DNA of 64,000 bases from Ciona intestinalis (taxonomy: Eukaryota > Chordata > Ascidiacea > Phlebobranchia > Cionidae), in assembly GCF_000224145.3 (NCBI RefSeq), contig NW_004190365.2:44765-108764 (forward strand), written 5' to 3'. Of the stretch, positions 24,701 to 35,500 are shown one piece after another (positions within the stretch are counted from its first letter, which is position 1; each line of letters opens with the position of its first letter). The notes below the pieces were generated by a model. It had not been told where the DNA came from and made no database searches. It saw nothing but the letters and a program-made list of their open reading frames with translations. Position numbers and translations under genes: made by a program.

Positions 24701-27700
24701 GTTTTATACACCCTGTGCCAGCTTAGGAGTTACCACGTTTGTAACTTATTTATCCTCGTATGGCGGGGCAACGACAGTTCTTATAACACGGGTGTTCTGT
24801 TTTATACACCTCGTGCCAGCTTAGGAGTTACCACGTTTGTAACTTATTTATCCTCGCATGGCGGGGCAACGACAGTCGTAATAACACGGGTGTTCTGTTT
24901 CATACACATCGTGCCCGCTTACAAGTTACCACGTATGTAACTTATTTATCCTCGCATGGCGGGGCAACGACAGTCGTTATAACACGGGTGTACTGTTTCA
25001 TACACCTCGTGCCCGATTACAAGNNNNNNNNNNNNNNNNNNNNNNNNNNNNNNNNNNNNNNNNNNNNNNNNNNNNNNNNNNNNNNNNNNNNNNNNNNNNN
25101 NNNNNNNNNNNNNNNNNNNNNNNNNNNNNNNNNNNNNNNNNNNNNNNNACAAGTTACATGTATGTAACTTATTTATCCTCGCATGGTGGGGCCAACGACA
25201 GTCGTTATAACACGGGTGTTCTGTTTCATACACCTCGTGCCCGCTTACAAGCTACCATGTATGTAACTTGTTTATCCTCGCATGACGGGGCAACGACAGT
25301 CGTTATAACACGGGTGTTCTGTTTCATACACCTCGTGCCCGCTTACAAGTTACCATGTATGTAACTTATTTATCCTCGCATGGTGGGGCAACGACAGTCG
25401 TTATAACACGGGTGTTCTGTTTCATACACCTCGTGCCCGCTTACAAGTTACCATGTATGTAACTTATTTATCCTCGCATGGTGGGGCAACGACAGTCGTT
25501 ATAACACGGGTGTTCTGTTTCATACACCTTGTGCCCGCTTACAAGTTACCATGTTTGTAGTGATTGTTTTTTAGGGATTGGAGCAATTGCTGTTAAGCGT
25601 CTTGCCCAAGGACACATATGCACACAATGGTAGCAGCGACAAAGCTTCAAGTTTTTTTTTATTTCCTAATCTTTTCTTGCCATTACATTATATTTGCTTT
25701 AATTAAATGCAACATAATATGAGTTAATTTTATTGTATATTAGTTTACTTTAGTATCAATATTTTAATTACCCTTCTCTAGTAGTTGATACATTATAACA
25801 AACCAGCCTCTCACCTGATCCGATTTATAATACGCAAAACGATCCTGTTTTAAAATGAAATATCTTCGTTTCCAATTTTTTCGCTGTGGAAATAAATAAT
25901 GTTTGATGTTCATAAACTGACCAAGATTTATCAAACATTGTGTTCTGTTACAGCAACTACCAGGCACTATGCGGAATTATGCAAAAATATATATATATAT
26001 ATTTTGAAAGTTTCTTTATTATATTTTTTTATTTTTCTTTATTTTTTGTCTACCATTTGGCAAGATTTTATCACAGACTTTATAGTATAAAAAAAATTGT
26101 TTTATACACGGGGGGAGAATTGAATGTGTTACTGTCGCAAGCACCTAAACCTCCTCTCATGTTATAACCTTTAACCCTATACACCTACTCACCACATGTC
26201 CTTGCTTGATGGCCCACCCCTGCTTTATAATCTTCGAACCAACGTTGGGGAATTGAAAATGTTGGTCGGGGTGGGTGAGGCTGGTGGGGGAAGTTGGCTC
26301 GTCTTGTTTCTGTAGGGGGGTGGGTTAAAGTGGGGGAGGGGTTAAAGATAAACATTGAATGTTATAAACTTTTGGCAGGTTTAAAACATAAAAAAAATCA
26401 CAAAGTTTTTTTAAAGATTTACAAAATGAATTTCTACAAATAGTATTTCCTCCAAACCACTAAGTATTATTTACGACAACTTTTATAACCAACCAAGACA
26501 TAGAAATATAATGTGGCTCACCACTACTTGGCCATCTAGTGTGCACTTCTTCTTAACGACGACCCCTCCAACGATCTCGGTTCGATACGTGAACGTTTGT
26601 TCGGGGTCGATACTCGCGTCTAACGAGGTTTGGCTCCCTGTGGGGTCGCGCCATGGGATGATGCCCGGGGCTGGTGGGAGGGGGCCGGGGGTTCGGATCG
26701 CTTCGGGGGGGACCTGGGTGAAAAGGCGGTGTGGGGTTATATTATGGCTGGGTGGGGTGACGTAATTTTAAAAAATCTGTGGTGAGATTACTGAAAATGC
26801 AGTTACTCTAGATTTTTAGTATATTGCATTCACCACATTAATCACTGAGGTTCCCTATGTAAGACAACTATGAGTGTAACTGTATTTAAACAATGTCCCC
26901 CCAGATTNNNNNNNNNNNNNNNNNNNNNNNNNNNNNNNNNNNNNNNNNNNNNNNNNNTCTATACAAACAAGCAGAGCCAAAGTATATTTCATTCACCACA
27001 TTAATCAATGAGGTTCCCTATGTTTGACAACTTCGAGTGTGACCGTATTTTAACAATGTCACCCCAGATTTTACCCTGCTGTTAGGTGTCTATACAAACA
27101 AGCATAGCCAAAGTATATTGCATTCACTACATTAATCAACGAGGTTCCCTATGTTTGACAACTATGAGTGTAACTGTATTTTAACAATGTCACCCCAGAT
27201 TTTACCCTGCTGTTAGATGTCTATACAAACAAGCAGAGCCAAAGTATATTGCATTCACCACATTAATCAATGAGGTTCCCTATGTTTGACAACTATGAGT
27301 GTAACTGTATTTTAACAATGTCACCCCAGATTTTACCCTGCTGTTAGGTGTCTATACAAACAAGCAGAGCCAAAGTATATTGCATTCACCACATTAATCA
27401 ATGAGGTTCCCTATGTTTGACAACTATGAGTGTAACTGTATTTTAACAATGTCCCCCCAGATTTTACCCTGCTGTTAGATGTCTATACAAACAAGCAGAG
27501 CCAAAGTATATTGCATTCACCACATTAATCAATGAGGTTCCCTATGTTTGACAACTATGAGTGTAACTGTATTTTAACAATGTCCCCCCAGATTTTACCC
27601 TGCTGTTAGGTGTCTATACAAACAAGCACAGCCAAAGTATATTGCATTCACCACATTAATCAATGAGGTTCCCTATATTTGATAACTATGAGCGTAACTG

Positions 27701-30700
27701 TATTTCAACTAGGGATGCACATTACAGAATTTCGAATCCATGAGATTCGAATCCTTTTGTATTCGAATCTAATTACGGGATTCGGTATTCTGTTTAATGA
27801 CGTCATTACACGTCATCTCATATACTATATCCGCGGTTCCCAAAGTGGGCGCCGCGGCGCACTAGTGCGCCGACGCAACTCGTCAAGTGCGCCGTGAAAA
27901 TTTGCAGAAACATTTCCAATTTAGCATGGTCGAGATAATTGATTTGTATTAATATTTTATTGCAATGTAAATTGTTGTTTTATATTAAAATCCAACGTGT
28001 TTGTTCAATAATAAAATTTAAAAAGTTTGTTTTCGCATTTCTATCTGTACAGTAGATTTGTATATTACGTAACAATGCCAATTATTTCTTTCGGTTTGCA
28101 ATAATCATGTCCAGACTGTGGTACAACACTTTTCATATGCTTAAGTTTCATATGCTTAAACGAGCCTAATCTTAAAATACACGATAAAACTGTAAAAATG
28201 CGTTTTTATTTCTAAGACCTTTGGCTAAGTGCGCCGCAAACATTTTGAATAGCTCAAGTGGCGCCGGGTGAAAAAAAAGTTTGGGAACCACTGTACTATA
28301 TTAACAATTTTTGAAAGTTATTAATTTTGAAAAAAAATATTTTTGTGTTTGTGGGACTTTCGAGAGTAAACGTTTCGTAACGTCTTTTCATAGCCTGCTA
28401 TACGTTTCATGACGCAAAAACTACCCAATGGTACAATTTTTGATCATTTTACAGCTCATGATCCAACAAGGCTACTATGAAAGGGTCAATAAAGTGACTT
28501 TTGTGGGTAAAATTTTTTTTCCTATAAATATAAAAAGATTCGAAATTCTAGATTCGGAATTCTAGATTCGAATTAAAGTATTCTAGGATATCCTAGAATA
28601 CCTAATTATTCTGTAATGTGCATCCCTAATTTCAACAATGTCACCCCTGATTTTACCCTGCTGTTAGGTGTCTATACAAACAAGCAGAGCCAAAGTATAT
28701 TGCATTCACTACATTAATCAATGAGGTTCCCTATGTTTGACAACTATGAGTGTACCTGTATTTTTACAATGTCCCCCCAGATTTTACCCTGCTGTTAGGT
28801 GTCTATACAAACAAGCAGAGCCAAAGTATATTGCATTCACTACATTAATCAATGAGGTTCCCTATGTTTGACAACTATGAGCGTAACTGTATTTTAACAA
28901 TGTCCCCCCAGATTTTACCCTGCTGTTAGGTGTCTATACAAACAGAGCCAAAGTATATTGCATTCAAGATTCACCACATTAATCAATGAGGTTTCCTATG
29001 TTTGACAACTATGAGTGTAACTGTATTTTAACAATGTCACCCCAGATTTTGTGCGAAATTTTAAAATCATGACGTTTTAAACAAGAAAAGTCCGAGTGTT
29101 ACAAGTACCAAGCTACAAGCGTGAGAACATTCCAAATAAGGGGACAGGAAATATGAAAGTACATTGTGATGTCACATTCATTCATGACATCATATCCTGT
29201 CCTCGTTTAAGAACTTGCATTATGACTCATTGAGTGCATTATGATGTCATATTTATTTATCAAGGCCATGTATGTGTTAACAATGGTAACTATGATGTCA
29301 TAAGAATTTATTTTTAGACTAATCACGAGCGACAGTCGTTATAACACGGGTGTTCTGTTTCATACACCCCGTGCTTGCTTTTAAGTTACCACGTATGTAA
29401 CTTTGTGGGTGATTGTTTTCATGTATGGTTGATAATTTAGACAACCCATTAGTGACCACTGGGTTGGAGCAACTGCTGTTAAGTGTCTTGCCCAAGGCCA
29501 CATACGTCCACAATGGTAGCACGTGGCAGCATTGAGCCTTGAACCTAATATCTCATGGCCTACAGATAAGCTAAGCACAATAGTATTGGTGTAATACCAT
29601 GGAAAAATGTATAGAATATGACCAGTAACCACCTCTCTTTGAGGAAAGTACAAATATATTGCAACAAAAAGATAAAAACAACAAATATACTATAATATCA
29701 ACTCACCGTTATTTTGCTTGCATCATTGATTATCTCAACCCATTCCTCCAACTCAACCTGGTTGATTGTTTGAACATAATAAGGTCTGAATGGGGTGTTT
29801 ATCACTGTAACAATAACCATTGTGATAATATAAGTCAATATAATGCTATGAATACACTTTTATACACCTCATGCTCACTGTCGAGTTATAACATGGGTGT
29901 CTTCTTATACACCAGACACGCATGGTGCATTCATACACCTCATGCTCACTGTCAAGTTATAACATGGGTGTCTTCTTATACACCAGACACACATGGTGTA
30001 TTCATACACCTCATGCTCGCTGTCGAGTTATAACATGGGTGTCTTCTTATACACCAGACACACATGGTGTATTCATACACCTCATGCTCGCTGTCGAGTT
30101 ATAACATGGGTATCTTATACACCAGACACACATGGTGTATTCATACACCTTATGCTCACTGTCAAGTTATAACATGGGTGTCTTTTTATACACCAGACAC
30201 ACATTGTATATTCATACACCTCATGCTCACTGTCGAGTTATAACATGGGTGTCTTCTTATACACCAGACACACATGGTGTATTCATACACCTCATGCTCA
30301 CTGTCAAGTTATAACATGGGTGTCTTCTTATACACCAGACACACATGGTGTATTCATACACCTCATGCTCGCTGTCGAGTTATAACGTGTTACCCCACAA
30401 CCCCCACTCACCAAAACAATATGAAACTTTAGCTTTACTTGCGACGTCCACCTTTGTAATGTACCCGATGTTTATGATTCCACACGGTTTGTCTTCGTCA
30501 CTGGCTTTCTATAATGAAAGCAACATTTTCCATTAAGTTTATTGCTAGTGAAGAATCCTCCCTCTACGTTATCTGCTAACCCCTAACCCATAACTAAAAC
30601 CCCTAACTACCAACCTCTAACACTCTTCATCAACCTAAAGTTTTAAAGATTGTTGATCCTCATGGTTATTTTAAATATTTTGATCTCCTCCATCTTTTTT

Positions 30701-30918
30701 GAAAAGATTAATATAGTAAAACTATACGATATGTGCCACTCTCAAACCTCACCCACATAGAATACCACCCAACTCACCATTGGTTTGTCGATAAACCACT
30801 GAATTAAACCTTTTTTACGATCCACGATTAAATATCGATGTTGGAACTTTTTCTTGGTGTCCATCTCATCAATGTCTAAATACCCACAATGTCTGTTCTG
30901 TCCGTCGACCTCTGGCAT
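20454..30918 (-). CDS. PLEKHA1: tandem PH-domain adaptor of the TAPP family (PLEKHA1/PLEKHA2)
   Basis: A phosphoinositide-binding adaptor; in vertebrate TAPPs the second PH domain binds PtdIns(3,4)P2 at the plasma membrane. Ten exons in transcript order: 30918-30778, 30508-30412, 29804-29707, 26713-26522, 26309-26193, 25883-25815, 24425-24303, 23670-23584, 22422-22354, 21185-20454, giving about 574 residues (human TAPP1 404). PH1 is at about 7-112 (QNRHCGYLDIDEMD, YCFVINTPFRPYYVQT, ELEEWVEIINDASKIT). The linker keeps the family motif YRTEIVGG. PH2 is at about 203-305, with KQGHVRKNWKRRYF (matching the TAPP inositide-binding motif), KEPIRSIP and DDMYEWVDAFCNAI. The last exon codes for a long Ser-rich basic tail not shared with vertebrates. 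The TAA upstream in frame supports the start. The exon 9 donor is uncertain: GGT|GTGTTT keeps the frame, while the stronger-looking G|GTGTGT does not. Introns carry a SINE array, a satellite and two hAT elements. Confidence 0.9.
21676..21722. repeat. (TA)n microsatellite
   Basis: About 22 perfect TA dinucleotides in the last intron of the PH-domain gene. Confidence 0.97.
24440..25645 (-). repeat. SINE with at least 10 tail modules
   Basis: Tandem 98-bp tail units run from about 24440 to 25555, interrupted by a 125-base gap (25024-25148). The SINE body follows on the right (TTGCCCAAGGACACATATGC, AATGGTAGCAGCGAC), so the element reads on the minus strand. It lies between exons 6 and 7 of the PH-domain gene. 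Confidence 0.85.
27710..28628. mobile_element. hAT-type non-autonomous DNA transposon (outer)
   Basis: The ends TAGGGATGCACATTACAGAA and its reverse complement are perfect over 21 bp. They are flanked by an 8-bp direct repeat ATTTCAAC at 27702-27709 and 28629-28636, within satellite sequence. An 8-bp target duplication with short inverted ends is characteristic of hAT elements. The 919 bp hold no transposase frame; 463 bp of them are a second nested element. Subterminal ATTCGAAT/ATTCTAGAT runs are palindromic. Confidence 0.88.
27831..28293. mobile_element. hAT-type MITE nested inside the first
   Basis: The left end CCGCGGTTCCCAAAGTGGGC and the right end (reverse complement CAGTGGTTCCCAAACTTTTT) are imperfect inverted repeats. 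They are bounded by the 8-bp duplication TACTATAT at 27823-27830 and 28294-28301. Subterminal GTGCGCCG and GGCGCC motifs also recur inverted. The GGTTCCCAAA terminus is typical of widespread hAT MITEs. No coding capacity is seen in 463 bp. Confidence 0.85.
29860..30388. repeat. about 71-bp minisatellite
   Basis: About seven tandem copies with TATACACCAGACACACATGG, ATTCATACACCTCATGCTCA and CTGTCGAGTTATAACATGGG. It lies in the second intron of the PH-domain gene, next to exon 2. A related 62-bp array in the opposite orientation closes the window at 63765. Confidence 0.9.
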
Positions 30919-32538
30919 CTTGTGATTTAACAATTGTCTTTATAATCCAATAATGGGGGTTGTGATGTAATAATTCCAATCAATTTAAATCCATGTTGTA
31001 ACTAATTTGTCCATTATTGAAACATTTTTATTTTGTATTTTAAATGCTAAAGAACTGTGCAACTGTAAACTGATGTTTTAAAGAAAACAAAAAAGGCAGT
31101 TTGTAAAAAGGTTTTTTGTTTATATATATGATGTAGCCTGTGAATACTCCACTAGTTTCTATAAATCTTTACAAACATTTCTTCATAATATAACTTCTTC
31201 AACTGTGTTATTACGGGCTGTCGTTTTGTTATAATTTTCATATCTTTACTATGTCAATTGATTTGAACTTTGTCATCGTAATTAAAGGAATAAATAAAAA
31301 ATTGTTAAAAACTATAAAACATTATGCAAATTAGGTTAAATATTATAAAAAAATAACATTCAATACATCATATACTCAAATTTAATACATCATATACTTA
31401 AAATAAACATATATAATAATACATAACACAGCAACACACGTAACCATACGTGATATGTGATACGTCCATACTCATAAAAAACACAACTATAAGCCAACGA
31501 CTATAACATACAGGCCACAGCTGTAAGTTAAAAAACTTTATAATATTTACATAAGCGAAAAATGTTCATTATATTTTTAATTAAACACAAACACTTTTGT
31601 TTTTACCTGACCAATTGCTAATACGAGTTTACATTTATAAATCGCCGGCTCGATTACCTGCGTACAACGTTTGTATGCTAATAGACGACTGCGATCAAAT
31701 AAAAACAAACCGTGTGACGTCACTTCTGGTCTAATCGTTTGAACTAGAAATCTCGGGGTTGTGGGGTTTTTATGTTGATTAAGTATTTATTTATATTTAT
31801 CTTAATTGCGATAACTAAATACCTCACAATTTTAGTTTAATTTAAAAACGACTGGCAACACTGCGTTGGCAACATTATTTCCTCTTTCGTCATTAAAGGG
31901 GGAACCACCTTCTTAGAAAGTTTAAATTGAATTTCAAAATAGAAATATATAAAATGTGTTTAATTAAAATTTATTGAGACACGTAACGAGGTTGCATTGT
32001 AACTTGTAAGGTGTCACCGTTAACTACTATGTGAGGCACAAACGCATAGCTTTGTGGGCGGTTGTATTGGGAAAACTTCTTTATATATGGCTAACAATTT
32101 GGACAACCCATTAGTAACCACTGGGTTGGAGCAATTGCTAGCCATACATTAAAAAAGTTTCCGAAATACTAAGTGTCTTGTTTAAGGACACATACGACCA
32201 CAATGGTAGCATTATTGTGTTTTAATTCTCTGTCCTGTTATCTAGACGCGTGCACTCTGTTGCCCAAATGTTATGACAATACTTTTCATTGCCCACCATA
32301 TTGGAACATTCATTCATTTATAAACCAATCTTTAATACTTTTCAAAACAGTCTCCAACCTGGCAGTAACAAATCTTTATTAAACTCATTCGTTCATTCAA
32401 TCTAAACAACACAAACTTTTTACAAAAACATATTTTATTAAAACAGTGTTTTTCTCGCCCTCAATCCCTCTGGTGTAACTTTGTGTAGGGTCATTGCTAT
32501 CCTCCATCATCATGACATCATATTAGATCCTTATGATA
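30919..32538. other. intergenic region with possible 5' noncoding exon
   Basis: AT-rich DNA between the start of the PH-domain gene and the stop of SIL1. On the minus strand, 31610-31690 looks like a short exon: an acceptor-like TTTTATTTGATCGCAG (ending about 31691) and a donor CAATTGGTCAG|GTAAAA (about 31609). It could be a 5' untranslated exon of the PH-domain gene. A SINE body fragment lies at 32080-32215. No coding frame is supported. Confidence 0.35.
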
Positions 32539-35500
32539 TCATAACTCATCTTTTTGTTGCCAGTTCGACCAATTATCCGTCACTTCCCCAACAAGATTAT
32601 ACAACAGCTTGAAATAACCATCATCATCGCCATCGGCAACCTCGGCATTCCATAATGATTTGTATTCTTCCTGTGGCAACAATAACAGTAATATCGAATT
32701 ATGGTTAAGTTAAGGTTTTATGAAAATCCATAACGTTTCGTTCTTTTCTCCCTGGAAAAGACATAATAACTTTTGTTTATCACTTTAAATACAATAGCTA
32801 AGATTAAATTATTTATAACAACGAAGAGAATGGAATCAGCAGCAAAACAAAAGTCGTTAAAACACGCTACGGGTAAAACAAATAAGATGTAAAGAGAAGA
32901 AAACTGCGGAAAGAAACGTTTAATGGCAATCGTTCAAACCAAGTGGAAAACTTCACCCCCTTAGAACCGACCTTTAATTGTTTCAACTTTTTCATCGCTG
33001 GTTTCGAATCAAACCCTCTCGGACACGCTGGTCGGAGATTATTCATCGCATTCATAGAAATCTCACGATGTTCGTGCGAATCCGAGTTTAATGATTCAAC
33101 CACTAGGTGGCACCAGTCTAACTCTTGTAGTTTTGTGAATAACGGAAGTCTGGAACAAACATAGAAATGTTATATTGGGGCCGAGGTTGAGTGGTTAGTA
33201 TGCCTGACTTTATCCCAGAAAAAATAATCACCAACAAAGTTACATACGTGGTAACTCGTAAGCGGGAACGAGGTGTATGAAACAGAACGCCCGTGTTGTA
33301 ACGACTGTCGTTGCCCCGCCATGCGAGGATAAATAAGTTACATACGTGGTAACTTGTAAGCTGGCACGAGGTGTATGAAACAGAACACCCGTGTTATAAC
33401 GATTGTCGTTGCCCGGCCATGCGAGGATAAATAAGTTACATACGTGGTAACTTGTAAGCGGGAACGAGGTGTATGAAACAGAACACCCGTGTTATAACGA
33501 CTGTTGTTGCCCCGCCATGCGAGAACAAATAAGTTACATACTTGGTAACTCGTAAGCTGGCACGAGGTGTATGAAACAGAACACCCTTGTTATAACGACT
33601 GTTGTTGCCCGCCATGCGAGAATAAATAAGTTGCATATGTGGTAACTTGTAAGCTGGCACAAGGTGTATGAAACAGAACACCCTTGTTATAACGACTGTC
33701 GTTGCCCCGCCATGCAAGGATGGTCAATTCACATCATCAACATACTTATCGTATTGCTTCATTTTATCCGTTCCCTGATTGGTTGTAAGTCGTTCCATAA
33801 TTAAATCATCGACCAATCGAATCGCTTTCATTCGGAAACTTGACGTTTTATCCTGGAAATAAATAAACAGTTAATGACGTAAGGTGATAAATTGGCAACA
33901 CATTAGTCACCACTCTAAGTTGAAGCAATTGCCGTTAAGTGTTTTGCTCAAGAACACATACTTCCACAATGGTAGCAGCGACGAGCCTTGAACCCATTAC
34001 CTCTGGGTTTGAGGCATGCGCTTCAAACACTTTATAAAAGGTATAAATAATCTACAGACTGACTTTCCCACCTGTTGAAACAACTGCATAAGAACTTGTA
34101 TTCCCCCGAACTCCCCCAACTTTTGTTGCGCGAGTGGAAAATGTCGAACGATCGAAGAAATCGCAAACAAACTTTTCTTTCTTACAGCTGGGGATTCCCC
34201 CTCATCAGCGAGGATTTTTAGCAACTTGGGTAAAACCCCTAACTCGATAATCTGCATAGACACAACATATAACATATTCCATCCTTATATTTTCCAATAC
34301 GATTGCAAAAATCAATTTACCTAATACAACAAAAAGAAGGGAATTAGCAGGAAACAACAGGTGTTAAAACACGCCACAAGATATAAAAAAAGAGCATCGG
34401 CAATTAAGTGTGTTACACCTAAATATCATCTTACTCCACACCGAGATAACCCAAACCACAAACCTTAATTTGCACGGGTGGGTTGCTCTGTGCCGCACTC
34501 CCCACCAAGTGGATCGCTTCCTCCCTCACTTCTGCCCTCGTGTGATTGAACAACGATATCACATCAGGGAAACCCCCGATCTTCACTAAGTCGTTAGCAT
34601 TGTCGATCTGCATGGAACAGTGTGAAGATAATTTTCGATCTCTAGAGTATATTCCACAGTAATCAATGAAGTTTTTAAGAAAAAACCAAGATGTTATCGA
34701 CATAAAGTGTGTGCAGGTTTGATAAATATAAAGTGCATTTCAACAATGTAAAAAAAAGATTCCCTCCCCCCCACCTGATGCACATAATACTCAAGATCCT
34801 GAAGAGCCAAGATGATCGAGGACTCCTCCCCAGAAGTCCGGAGGACTCCTAGCAACTTCTTCATTACATCAACATCACTCTCTTGTTTCATCTCATATTG
34901 ACCCAGAACCTCCTTGATTTCATCCATGGATTTAAACTTCTTCTTCACATCTTCCTGGGTTTTGTGGTTACTTTAGTTAATAAATAACTGTGGATTATAA
35001 ATGTATAACACGACAGCAACAATATATATATATGTGTCAGGTTAGTAATGTGTTGTTGCTGCCAGCCATGTTAGCGTCTGAAACAAATATTCTGGTAATT
35101 GATCCTTTTCTCTGGTGATAAGTTTTTCCGGGTTCATCGTTCCAATATTGTTTATTTGTAAATTATGAATAAAATATATATATGCTGCCAGCCATATTAT
35201 AAGACTGAAAGAGATCTTCTGGCAATTTTTATTTGTGATGAAGTTANNNNNNNNNNNNNNNNNNNNNNNNNNNNNNNNNNNNNNNNNNNNNNNNNNATTT
35301 TTAGCAACTTGGGTAAAACCCCTAACTCGATAATCTGCATAGACACAACATATAACATATTCCATCCTTATATTTGCCAAGTACGATTGCAAAAATCAAT
35401 TTACCTAATACAACAAAAAGAAGGGAATTAGCAGGAAACAACAGGTGTTAAAACACGCCACAAGAGTGTTAAAACACACCACAAGATAAAAAGAGCATCG

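Larger units (their letters stand above)
26818..29050. repeat. 131-bp satellite array interrupted by transposons
   Basis: Tandem 131-bp units contain AGTATATTGCATTCACCACA, GAGGTTCCCTATGTTTGACA, CAGATTTTACCCTGCTGTTA and CTATACAAACAAGCAGAGCC. Spacing of the shared AAAGTATATT site is 131 bp (27110, 27241, 27372). A gap (26908-26957) and a 919-bp insertion split the array. It lies in the large third intron of the PH-domain gene. Confidence 0.95.

Noticed and set aside
24413-25364. Repeated frames of type NLFILAWRGND / [13 protein letters not shown]
   Set aside because: They are the SINE 98-bp tail read in different frames; the same peptides appear at every array in both orientations.
26511-26765. 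84-codon plus-strand frame
   Set aside because: It is antisense to the fourth exon of the PH-domain gene, which matches TAPP proteins (YRTEIVGG).
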